Below the pieces are notes generated by a model that saw only the letters and a program-made list of their open reading frames with translations, searched no databases and was not told where the DNA came from. Made by a program: the position numbers and the translations under genes. Below, piece after piece: positions 36,732-44,484 of a stretch of 64,000 nucleotides of DNA (positions are counted from its first letter, which is position 1; every line of letters starts with the position of its first letter). Location: contig NZ_JRHH01000006.1 of NCBI RefSeq assembly GCF_000757385.1, positions 1 through 64,000 on the forward strand. Direction: 5' to 3'. Origin of the DNA: Flavobacterium aquatile LMG 4008 = ATCC 11947 (GTDB taxonomy: Bacteria > Bacteroidota > Bacteroidia > Flavobacteriales > Flavobacteriaceae).

Positions 36732-37718
36732 ATGAAAACAAAATACGGATTTACACTTTTTTCAATCGATGAATTTGAAAATTATATAAAAAATTTAAAA
36801 GTTGGACGAACCGTTTTATACCTCCAACAACATCACACCTATTCTCCGAATTATAATTTATGTACCAATTCCAATCAGTTGGAGTTGCAAAAAGGAATGA
36901 AAAACCATCATGTAAATACTAATGGATGGAGCGATATTGGTCAGCATTTTTCTACTTTTCCCGACGGTTCGATTGCTACAGGACGAAGTATAGAAAATTC
37001 TCCAGCGTGCATTTACGGATTCAACTCTAATGCTATTTGCATTGAAAACGTTGGAAATTTCGATTCAGGAAACGATGTGATGACTCTTTTACAAAAAGAT
37101 ACTATTGTAAAAATGACAGCTATTCTATGCAAAAAATTTAATATTCCGATTACAAGTGATAGAATTGTTTATCATCATTGGTTTAATCTTTCCTCTGGCG
37201 AACGAAATAATGGAACTGGCGGAAATAAATCTTGTCCAGGCACAGCTTTTTTTGGCGGAAATAAAGTGGCCGATTGCGAAAACAACTTTTTACCACTAGT
37301 TCAAAATGCTATAAACAGAATGCCATCTCCTACTCCAATTTCAATTTTAGAATACCGAATAATTACTGCCAATGAATTAAATGTTAGAACATTACCATCG
37401 GCGAGCAGTGCAAAAGCTTCAGATAGAGTTGCAATACCATTGGGTTCAGTTTTACGAATATTTGAAGAAAAAAACGGTTGGTATAAAATATCCAGCTCAT
37501 CATCACATTGGATATCAGGACGATACACTCAAAAAGTAATTCGTGCCACAGTAAATGCAGACACATTAAATATTAGAAATGGTGCTGGAATAGATTTTAG
37601 CATTGTGGGAAGTTTAGTGAAAGGAACTGAAATTTTCATTACCGAAGAAAAAAATGGATGGTGTAAAATCGGTTTGGAAACTAAATGGGTAAAAAATACA
37701 TTCGTCACAAAAAACTAA
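36732..37718 (+). CDS. N-acetylmuramoyl-L-alanine amidase with two SH3 domains, no signal peptide
   Basis: The first ~200 residues form an amidase_2/PGRP domain: LYLQQHHTYSP (zinc His 34 or 35), GWSDIGQHFSTFPDGSIATGR, IVYHHW (His 148/149) and KSCPGTAFFGG (Cys 168), a full set of zinc ligands for cutting the muramic acid-L-Ala bond in peptidoglycan. Two bacterial SH3 domains follow (ANELNVRTLPSASS...GWYKIS and ADTLNIRNGAG...GWCKIG), usually cell-wall binding. No signal peptide or lipobox is seen, unlike housekeeping amidases; phage endolysins and contractile-system effectors share this trait. Last gene of the group, 11 bp after the previous one. Confidence 0.88.
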   Translation: MKTKYGFTLFSIDEFENYIKNLKVGRTVLYLQQHHTYSPNYNLCTNSNQLELQKGMKNHHVNTNGWSDIGQHFSTFPDGSIATGRSIENSPACIYGFNSNAICIENVGNFDSGNDVMTLLQKDTIVKMTAILCKKFNIPITSDRIVYHHWFNLSSGERNNGTGGNKSCPGTAFFGGNKVADCENNFLPLVQNAINRMPSPTPISILEYRIITANELNVRTLPSASSAKASDRVAIPLGSVLRIFEEKNGWYKISSSSSHWISGRYTQKVIRATVNADTLNIRNGAGIDFSIVGSLVKGTEIFITEEKNGWCKIGLETKWVKNTFVTKN

Positions 37719-37783
37719 ATTAATTGTGATAATTTGATAATTTTTTCATGATGTAATATAAAACTTATCTCTAGCTTTTTTCG

Positions 37784-37791
37784 TAAATTTG
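37784..37791 (+). promoter_or_regulatory. -7 box (TAAATTTG) of selO
   Basis: TAAATTTG fits TAnnTTTG and overlaps the TTG at 37789 that would otherwise be a start, so the ATG at 37813, 21 bp downstream, is taken. Confidence 0.5.
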
Positions 37792-37812
37792 TATACCATT
37801 CAATTACAATTA

Positions 37813-39378
37813 ATGCAATTAAAAATTAATAATCGATTTTCTAAAGAATTAACTGCCGATAGTATTGAAATAAATACTTCACGACAGGTTTTAAATGCTG
37901 CTTTTTCTTATGTTACTCCAAGAATTCCATCGCATCCTAAGTTGATACATGTGTCTGAGGAAGTGGCAAATTTAATTGGAATTTCATCAGAAAAAACTCA
38001 ATCTGAAGAATTTCTTAATGTATTTTCAGGAAAATCAATTTTACCTGATTCTCGACCTTATGCGATGAATTATGCTGGTCATCAATTTGGAAATTGGGCT
38101 GGTCAACTTGGTGATGGAAGAGCAATTGTTTTAGCTGAAATTGAACATAATTATCAAAAAAATATGCTTCAATTGAAAGGTGCCGGAAATACTCCTTATT
38201 CTAGAAGAGCCGATGGTTTGGCCGTTTTTCGATCTTCTATTCGTGAACATTTATGTAGTGAAGCAATGCATTATTTAGGTGTTCCCACTACTCGTTCGTT
38301 ATCGTTGATTTTAACTGGGGACGTCGTTTTAAGGGATGTAATGTATGATGGAAATCCAGAATATGAAAAAGGCGCTGTTGTGTGTAGAGTTGCTCCTACT
38401 TTTATAAGATTTGGAAGTTTCGAATTGTTTTCATCACAAAATGACATCGAAAATTTACAAAAATTAGCCGATTTTACCATAGAACATTATTATCCTGAAA
38501 TTTTAATTGATGGAAAACTAAAATACGTAGAGTTTTTTCAAAAAATTGCCGATAAAACCCGAAAAATGATTGTTCATTGGCAACGAGTAGGTTTTGTTCA
38601 TGGTGTAATGAATACCGATAATATGTCTATTTTAGGACTTACTATCGATTTTGGTCCTTATGGTTGGCTTGAAGATTATAATCCAGATTGGACACCAAAC
38701 ACAACCGATAATCAAAACAAACGTTATCGTTTTGGAAATCAACCCGATGTTGCACAATGGAATTTATATCAGTTGGCAAATGCATTGTATCCTTTAATTG
38801 GCGAAGCCGAACCTCTGGAAACTATTTTGAATAAATTTCAAGAGCTGTTCGAGGCTGATTATTTAAACATGATGCGAAGTAAATTGGGTTTAACTAAAGT
38901 ACTAAAAAAAGATAAAAAATTAGTTTTAGAATTAGAAAATGTATTGCAATTATCTGAAACAGATATGACTATCTTTTTTCGAGAATTGAGTAATCTTAAA
39001 AAAGATTTTTCCGTTGGCTGTGGAATTTCAATAGTAAACAATGCTTTTTACAATCCGAAAGAAATTTCTAAAACTATTTTAAAAAGTTGGGAAAAATGGT
39101 TCACAAAATATATTGATAGAATAAAATTAGAAGATGATTCTGATGAAATTCGAAAAACAAAAATGAATCTTATTAATCCGAAATACGTGTTGCGAAACTA
39201 CATGGCGCAAATAGCAATTGACGCTGCAAATATCGAAGACTATAGTTTAGTAAATGAGCTATACATGTTATTAAAAAAACCTTATGACGAACAACTAGAA
39301 TTTGAAAAATGGTATGCGAAAAGACCCGATTGGGCACGCGTTAAAATAGGATGTTCCATGCTTTCTTGCAGTTCTTAA
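37813..39378 (+). CDS. selO: Protein adenylyltransferase SelO (YdiU/UPF0061)
   Basis: SelO is a pseudokinase-fold enzyme that transfers AMP to Ser, Thr or Tyr of target proteins, tied to redox stress. The 521-aa protein shows YAGHQFGNWAGQLGDGRAI, LQLKGAGNTPYSRRADGLAV, FRSSIREHLCSEAMHYLGVPTTRSL (read in parts), FVHGVMNTDNMSILG and TIDFGPYGWLEDYN, the inverted active-site set. It ends LSCSS: the antepenultimate Cys sits where eukaryotic SelO has selenocysteine. Start chosen at 37813 by promoter position. Single-gene unit by context. Confidence 0.95.
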   Translation: MQLKINNRFSKELTADSIEINTSRQVLNAAFSYVTPRIPSHPKLIHVSEEVANLIGISSEKTQSEEFLNVFSGKSILPDSRPYAMNYAGHQFGNWAGQLGDGRAIVLAEIEHNYQKNMLQLKGAGNTPYSRRADGLAVFRSSIREHLCSEAMHYLGVPTTRSLSLILTGDVVLRDVMYDGNPEYEKGAVVCRVAPTFIRFGSFELFSSQNDIENLQKLADFTIEHYYPEILIDGKLKYVEFFQKIADKTRKMIVHWQRVGFVHGVMNTDNMSILGLTIDFGPYGWLEDYNPDWTPNTTDNQNKRYRFGNQPDVAQWNLYQLANALYPLIGEAEPLETILNKFQELFEADYLNMMRSKLGLTKVLKKDKKLVLELENVLQLSETDMTIFFRELSNLKKDFSVGCGISIVNNAFYNPKEISKTILKSWEKWFTKYIDRIKLEDDSDEIRKTKMNLINPKYVLRNYMAQIAIDAANIEDYSLVNELYMLLKKPYDEQLEFEKWYAKRPDWARVKIGCSMLSCSS

Positions 39379-39417
39379 TATTTTTTTATAATTTAGTATC
39401 ATTAAACAATTGTTAAG

Positions 39418-39780
39418 ATGACTACTAATTTTAAAACCATTGACGAATATATTGCCATGCAACCCGAAATGGTTATTTTAATTTTGGAAGAAATTAGGAA
39501 AACAATAAAAAATGTAATTCCAGATGCCGAAGAAACCATCAGTTATCAAATTCCAACTTTTAAATATCACGGAAATTTAGTTCACTTTGCAGCTTATAAA
39601 AATCACATAGGTTTTTATCCTGGAGCATTTGCTGTCGAAACTTTTAAAGATGAGATTACTGATTATTCCACTTCAAAAGGAACTATTCAATTTCCTATTG
39701 ATAAGCCAATTCCGTTGGATTTAATTTCAAGAATCACTGCATTTAGAGTCAAACAAAATTTAGAAAAAAAGAAAAAATGA
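39418..39780 (+). CDS. DUF1801 (YdhG-like) protein
   Basis: The 120-aa protein has the DUF1801 layout: FKTIDEYIAMQPEMVILILEEIRKTI, PDAEETISYQIPTFKYHGNLVHFAAYKNHIGFYPG and KGTIQFPIDKPIPLDLI. The fold is shared with Fra/frataxin-like iron chaperones, but function in bacteria is not settled. Its last 4 bp (ATGA) overlap the start of the SRPBCC gene. Confidence 0.88.
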   Translation: MTTNFKTIDEYIAMQPEMVILILEEIRKTIKNVIPDAEETISYQIPTFKYHGNLVHFAAYKNHIGFYPGAFAVETFKDEITDYSTSKGTIQFPIDKPIPLDLISRITAFRVKQNLEKKKK

Positions 39781-40181
39781 TCACTGTAAAAACTACTGTA
39801 ACTGCTTCAATAGAAAAAGCTTGGGATTTTTGGACAAATCCTAAACACATTACAAAATGGAACAACGCTTCAGACGATTGGCATTGTCCAAAAGCTTTGA
39901 ATGATTTAAAAACAGGTGGAAAATTCAGCTTCACTATGGCTGCTAAGGATAATTCCATGAGTTTTGATTTTGAAGGAACTTATACAAATGTCATCGAATT
40001 TAAGTTAATTGAATATACAATAGTTGATGGACGAAAAGTAAAAATTTCATTTGAAGAAACACAAAATGGTATTGAAATTATAGAATCATTCGAACCTGAA
40101 ACTATGAATCCCGAAAATTTGCAACGTCAAGGTTGGCAAAGTATCATCGATAATTTTAAAAAATACGCAGAACAACAATAA
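39777..40181 (+). CDS. SRPBCC (AHSA1-like) domain protein
   Basis: The 134-aa protein shows the START-like pattern TTVTASIEKAWDFWTNPKHITKWNNASDDW, GGKFSFTMAAKDNSMSFDFEGTY (in parts), a binding cavity helix at the end (RQGWQSIIDNFKKYAE). Such domains bind hydrophobic ligands; the ligand is unknown. It is translationally coupled to the DUF1801 gene and lies 14 bp before a VOC gene, a common trio in Bacteroidota that often travels together. Confidence 0.9.
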   Translation: MITVKTTVTASIEKAWDFWTNPKHITKWNNASDDWHCPKALNDLKTGGKFSFTMAAKDNSMSFDFEGTYTNVIEFKLIEYTIVDGRKVKISFEETQNGIEIIESFEPETMNPENLQRQGWQSIIDNFKKYAEQQ

Positions 40182-40195
40182 ACAATAAACATACA

Positions 40196-40636
40196 ATGGC
40201 AACAGTAAACACTTACTTAACATTTAACGGAAATTGCGAAGAAGCATTCCTATTTTACAAATCGGTTTTTGGAGGCGACTTTGCCTACATGGGAAGATTT
40301 GGCGAAATGCCACCATCAGACGATCCAAATTGTCCTCCGCCAAGTGATGAAGAGACAAATAGGATAATGCACGTTTCTCTACCAATTAGTAAAGAAACCA
40401 TTTTGATGGGAAGCGATACCACTAGTCAAAGCGGCAATGCGGTTTTTGGAACTAATTTTTCGGTTTCAATAAATACCGATACTAAAGATGAAGCCGACAA
40501 ACTTTTTAACGGACTTTCTGCAGATGGAACGATTATCATGCCAATGGAAAAAACCTTTTGGGGTGCCTATTTTGGTATGTTTACCGATAAATTCGGAATT
40601 GGTTGGATGGTAAATTTTGATGAAACTCCTCAATAA
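40196..40636 (+). CDS. VOC family protein (PhnB-like glyoxalase fold)
   Basis: The 146-aa protein has the PhnB/3-demethylubiquinone-like start VNTYLTFNGNCEEAFLFYKSVFGGDF, followed by IMHVSLPISKETILMGSD and the C-terminal WGAYFGMFTDKFGIGWMVNFDE. Paired beta-alpha-beta-beta-beta modules of this superfamily bind small molecules and metal. No catalytic assignment is possible. It ends the DUF1801/SRPBCC/VOC operon at a strong terminator. Confidence 0.9.
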   Translation: MATVNTYLTFNGNCEEAFLFYKSVFGGDFAYMGRFGEMPPSDDPNCPPPSDEETNRIMHVSLPISKETILMGSDTTSQSGNAVFGTNFSVSINTDTKDEADKLFNGLSADGTIIMPMEKTFWGAYFGMFTDKFGIGWMVNFDETPQ

Positions 40637-40642
40637 TTTTAT

Positions 40643-40676
40643 AAAAAAAAACGCTGATTAATTTCAGCGTTTTTTC
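40643..40676. terminator. Bidirectional terminator between VOC and S41 genes
   Basis: AACGCTGA (40650-40657) pairs with TCAGCGTT (40664-40671) over AATTAAT-type loop, with A-run before and T-run after. It reaches into the 3' end of the convergent S41 gene. The stem repeats that of 23983-24017. Confidence 0.85.
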
Positions 40677-42262
40677 TTTATATCATTCATTATCCAATCC
40701 AATTGCGGATCGCTGTTTTTAATTTTATCTTCAATTGTAAGCTCTATTTCAACATCAGGAAAAATACCTCTACCTTCAATATTTGTTTGATTAATCGTTC
40801 TAATATCCATTAAACCCAATCGCAATGGAATTTTAGAATTTGGCAAATCAACTACTGGCATAATTCCTGCAACAGTTCCGTTAAATGCGCCACCAGTTTC
40901 TTCGCCAACAAAAGTTACATTTGGATTTCCTTTCAAAGATGAAGATAAAATACAAGAAGCCGAAAAACTTCCACCATTAATCAAAACATAAGTTTTTTCG
41001 CTATAATTATTGGGTGCAAATTTGCTTTTTCTTGATCCTACAAGTCGGTACTCATATGTTCCATCAGCTTTTTTTGTAGTTCTAAAATAAGAAAATCCCA
41101 TGTAAAAAGGATAAGCAATTGCGGCAAACGGATAAGCAACGGCAGGCAATTCTCTAAACAAACCCCATTTGAATAAACTTGTTTTAGAAGTAACTTTAGC
41201 TGGTTGCAAAATCACAAAATCTTTATCGGTTAAATACGAGTACAAATTCACCGCATCGGCAACTCTTCCTCCTGGATTGTCACGAATATCGATGATTAAA
41301 TTTTGAATATTATGCTTTTTGATAGAATCGAAAATGGCTTTGTAAGACTTTGAATAAATTCCTTCTGAGAAGTTTTTAACTTTTAAAATAGCGATTGTAC
41401 TGTCTGATTTTACAAACTTCAAACTCTTGGCATACTCATTCGTTAAAGCGTTGTATCCATAAATTCTTTTATTTTTTCGTTCCAATTTTAGTTTTGCCTT
41501 ATCAACTGGTTTTTTTGCAACTACTTTTGCCGAATCTTTTTGAACTATTTTACCTTTTGAAACCTCTTTCTTATCAGACTTATTTCTAGAAATGACAGCT
41601 GAATAAGTCGAATCCTTGTGTTTAAAAACATAAGTTAAACTATCATTTATACCTATTTCATTGGTCATGTACAACGAAAATCTTTTATTGAATCCTTTGC
41701 GGATGTAGGTTTCATTATAACCATCAGAAGTTACTGATTTTCTATATTTATTAAAAAGTGTTTGCGGTGCAACTCCGTTTATGGAAACCACTTCACTTCC
41801 TAAATTGATACTTTTCTTTTTGGATTTATTTTTAATTACAAATAGTTTGTTGTTTTCCCATTCAAAAGTAAATTGAGATAATGGTCCGTCGCCCATTTTC
41901 TTTAAACGTTTCGATTCTTTCTTGGAAAGTTTCTTCGAAGGTGGCGTCATCGTCATGTGACCTTGTCGAACCGAAGCAATAACTGGAGAAATTACAAAGT
42001 AAAACTCCGAACTTGTCATGGGTTTATTGACTACTTTTCTGATACTATCAAACTTATAATCAAGTTTTTCTTTGGAGATGTATCCGTAAAGATTTGGATA
42101 TAATTTTTCTAATTTGTGTTGGGTATAATCAATGTCTTTTTGGAGTTTCTCAACAGGAATTGGTTGTGCTAACTTATAATTATATTTTTCTACTGAAGTA
42201 CAATTAACTAACAATAAAGCAATTACAACTATAAAAGAAATCCTCGTAATTTTAAAAGACAT
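40664..42262 (-). CDS. S41 family peptidase lipoprotein
   Basis: The 532-aa protein has a lipoprotein signal ending LLLVNC (Cys 21). It then shows a helical start (QKDIDYTQHKLEKLYPNLYGYIS, in parts), a PDZ-like section (LGSEVVSINGVAP), a Lys-rich insertion of ~40 residues (SKGKIVQKDSAKVVAKKPVD), and the S41 catalytic core: NLIIDIRDNPGGRVADAVNL, INGGSFSASCILSSSLKG (nucleophile Ser) and FVGEETGGAFNGT. It is of the tail-specific/C-terminal processing type, acting in the envelope. A TATATTTG box lies on the minus strand at 42282-42289, 20 bp before the start. Confidence 0.92.
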   Translation of the reverse strand: MSFKITRISFIVVIALLLVNCTSVEKYNYKLAQPIPVEKLQKDIDYTQHKLEKLYPNLYGYISKEKLDYKFDSIRKVVNKPMTSSEFYFVISPVIASVRQGHMTMTPPSKKLSKKESKRLKKMGDGPLSQFTFEWENNKLFVIKNKSKKKSINLGSEVVSINGVAPQTLFNKYRKSVTSDGYNETYIRKGFNKRFSLYMTNEIGINDSLTYVFKHKDSTYSAVISRNKSDKKEVSKGKIVQKDSAKVVAKKPVDKAKLKLERKNKRIYGYNALTNEYAKSLKFVKSDSTIAILKVKNFSEGIYSKSYKAIFDSIKKHNIQNLIIDIRDNPGGRVADAVNLYSYLTDKDFVILQPAKVTSKTSLFKWGLFRELPAVAYPFAAIAYPFYMGFSYFRTTKKADGTYEYRLVGSRKSKFAPNNYSEKTYVLINGGSFSASCILSSSLKGNPNVTFVGEETGGAFNGTVAGIMPVVDLPNSKIPLRLGLMDIRTINQTNIEGRGIFPDVEIELTIEDKIKNSDPQLDWIMNDIKKKR

Positions 42263-42332
42263 ATAATTTTGTTTTGGAAATCAAATATAGGATTATTTGG
42301 GTTTTATAGGAATTTGTTAGGAAATATTTAGG

Positions 42333-42365
42333 AAAACAAAACCTTTCAAAATCGCTTTTGAAAGG
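42333..42365 (-). terminator. Rho-independent terminator of glmM
   Basis: On the minus strand CCTTTCAAAA pairs perfectly with TTTTGAAAGG over GCGA and continues TTTTGTTTTCC. A 10-bp stem 37 bp after the glmM stop. Confidence 0.8.
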
Positions 42366-42401
42366 CTTCTATATTTATAAATAATCTGAAATAAAATCAA
42401 A

Positions 42402-43802
42402 TTAAATCCCAGCAACTTCTTTAATCTCGCCAATAATTCTTTCGGCTAAATTATCTGCTAACTCTTGCGTTGCAGCTTCTGTATAAATTCTAATAATTGG
42501 TTCGGTATTCGATTTTCTTAAATGTACCCAATTTTCTGCGAAGTCAATTTTTACGCCATCAATTGTGGTAATATCTTCGTTTTTATATTTTTCTGTCATC
42601 GCAACTAAAATTGCATCAACATCAATTTGTGGTGTCAATTCAATTTTATTTTTACTCATGTAATATTGTGGGTAACTTGCGCGAAGTTCTGCAACCGTTT
42701 TGGTTTGATTTGCCAAATAAGTCAAGAACAACGCCACACCAACGATACTATCACGACCATAATGCGATTCTGGATAAATGATTCCGCCGTTTCCTTCTCC
42801 TCCAATTATGGCGTTGGTAGCTTTCATCAATTCTACTACATTCACTTCACCAACAGCACTTGCTTGGTAACTTCCGTTGTGTTTGTTGGTAATGTCGCGC
42901 AATGCACGAGACGAACTCATGTTAGAAACCGTATTTCCTGGAGTTTTACTCAAAACATAATCGGCAATCGCAACCAAAGTATATTCTTCACCAAACATTT
43001 CGCCATCGTTAGAAATAAATGCCAATCTATCAACATCAGGATCAACTACAATTCCGAAATTGGCTTGTTCTTCAACTACCAATTTACAAATATCTCCCAA
43101 ATGTTCTTTCAACGGTTCTGGGTTATGAGGAAAATGTCCGTTGGGTTCGCAATATAATTTTACGCATTCCACACCCATTAATTCTAACAACTTTGGTATA
43201 ATTATTCCACCAGACGAATTCACAGCATCAACAACAACCTTAAATTTCTTGGTTTTTACCAAATCGGCATCAACTAATGGTAAATCTAAAACTTCGTCAA
43301 TATGAATATCCATGTACGAATCGTTTACGGTAATTTCACCTAACGAATCTACATCAACAAAATCAAAAGCTTCACTTTCGGCAATTTCTAGAATCAATTC
43401 GCCTTCTTTTCCGCTAAGGAATTCACCTTTTGCGTTCAGTAATTTCAAGGCATTCCATTGTTTCGGATTGTGTGAAGCGGTTAAAATAATTCCGCCATCG
43501 GCTTTTTCCATTGGAACTGCAATTTCAACTGTTGGCGTTGTAGAAAGTCCTAAATCGATGACATCAATTCCTAATCCGAGTAACGTATTCATCACCAAAT
43601 TATGAATCATTGGTCCAGAAATTCTCGCGTCTCTTCCTATAACTACTTTTAATTTGCTTCCATCTTCCAACTTCCCACTTCCTTTTTTAAGAAAAGTTCC
43701 ATAAGCCGAAGCAAATTTTACAGCATCAACTGGAGTAAGATTATCACCTACTTTACCGCCAATAGTTCCACGAATTCCTGATATAGATTTTATTAAAGTC
43801 AT
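42402..43802 (-). CDS. glmM: Phosphoglucosamine mutase
   Basis: GlmM converts glucosamine-6-phosphate to glucosamine-1-phosphate for peptidoglycan and lipid A precursors. The 466-aa alpha-D-phosphohexomutase shows SGIRGTIGGKVGDNLTP, the phosphoserine loop ILTASHNPKQWNALK, the magnesium loop VVDPDVDRLAFI, the sugar-binding GGEGNGGIIYPESHYGRD and the C-terminal phosphate-binding RKSNTEPIIRIYTEA. All catalytic residues are kept. A perfect TATATTTG box is on the minus strand at 43853-43860, about 50 bp before the start; the leader contains an ATTAGA-rich short repeat also found before ettA. Confidence 0.93.
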   Translation of the reverse strand: MTLIKSISGIRGTIGGKVGDNLTPVDAVKFASAYGTFLKKGSGKLEDGSKLKVVIGRDARISGPMIHNLVMNTLLGLGIDVIDLGLSTTPTVEIAVPMEKADGGIILTASHNPKQWNALKLLNAKGEFLSGKEGELILEIAESEAFDFVDVDSLGEITVNDSYMDIHIDEVLDLPLVDADLVKTKKFKVVVDAVNSSGGIIIPKLLELMGVECVKLYCEPNGHFPHNPEPLKEHLGDICKLVVEEQANFGIVVDPDVDRLAFISNDGEMFGEEYTLVAIADYVLSKTPGNTVSNMSSSRALRDITNKHNGSYQASAVGEVNVVELMKATNAIIGGEGNGGIIYPESHYGRDSIVGVALFLTYLANQTKTVAELRASYPQYYMSKNKIELTPQIDVDAILVAMTEKYKNEDITTIDGVKIDFAENWVHLRKSNTEPIIRIYTEAATQELADNLAERIIGEIKEVAGI

Positions 43803-43852
43803 CTTTGATATTAGTTTTTAGATATTAGATTTCAAATATTAAATTTATTGTA

Positions 43853-43860
43853 CAAATATA
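43853..43860 (-). promoter_or_regulatory. -7 box (TATATTTG) of glmM
   Basis: Exact TAnnTTTG match on the minus strand, about 50 bp before the glmM ATG at 43802. Confidence 0.5.
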
Positions 43861-43899
43861 GTAATTTGAATTTCTAAATTAAATAACTAAATTAGGCGA

Positions 43900-44484
43900 A
43901 TGAATTTTCTAGCGCACATCTATCTTTCTGGAAACAACGACATGCTTAAGATTGGTAATTTTATGGCCGATAGTATTCGTGGGCATCACTATTTGGATTA
44001 TCCAGACGATATTAGAAAAGGTATTTTATTACATCGATACATCGATACTTTTACCGACGCGCATCCTATTTATAGAAAAAGTAAACACCGTTTGCACGAG
44101 AAATACGGACATTATTCAGGTGTAATTATGGACATTGTTTACGATCATTATTTGGCTAAAAATTGGTCGAAATATTCCAATGAAAAACTAGAAGATTATG
44201 CCGACAGTTTCTACAAATTACTTCAAGATAATTGCGAAATACTTACCGATAAAATTCAGAAAATGATGCCTTCTATGATTGCTAGAAATTGGTTAGTTAG
44301 TTATGCAACTTTAGATGGTTTAGAAATGATTTTATTTCAAATGGATTACCGAACAAAACATCGTGTTCACATGCAAGAAGCAATTGTTGAAGTAAAGCAA
44401 TTTTATACGGAATTTGAAGAAGAATTTACATTATACTTTGAGGAATTAGAGCAACATTGCCAGGAGAAATTAACAGAATTATGA
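43900..44484 (+). CDS. ACP phosphodiesterase-like protein (DUF479/AcpH)
   Basis: The 194-aa protein has the AcpH pattern: MNFLAHIYLSGNNDMLKIGNFMAD, GILLHRYIDTFTDAHPIYRK, VIMDIVYDHYLAKNW and an alpha-helical HD-like core whose His and Asp residues would bind manganese. AcpH removes the phosphopantetheine arm from acyl carrier protein. It starts opposite glmM and its stop overlaps the next start (ATGA), so it is coupled to the gamma-glutamyltransferase gene. Confidence 0.9.
   Translation: MNFLAHIYLSGNNDMLKIGNFMADSIRGHHYLDYPDDIRKGILLHRYIDTFTDAHPIYRKSKHRLHEKYGHYSGVIMDIVYDHYLAKNWSKYSNEKLEDYADSFYKLLQDNCEILTDKIQKMMPSMIARNWLVSYATLDGLEMILFQMDYRTKHRVHMQEAIVEVKQFYTEFEEEFTLYFEELEQHCQEKLTEL

Noticed and set aside
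42627-43157. 176-aa open frame on the plus strand
   Set aside because: Entirely antisense to glmM, whose catalytic motifs are intact; composition is that of a shadow frame.
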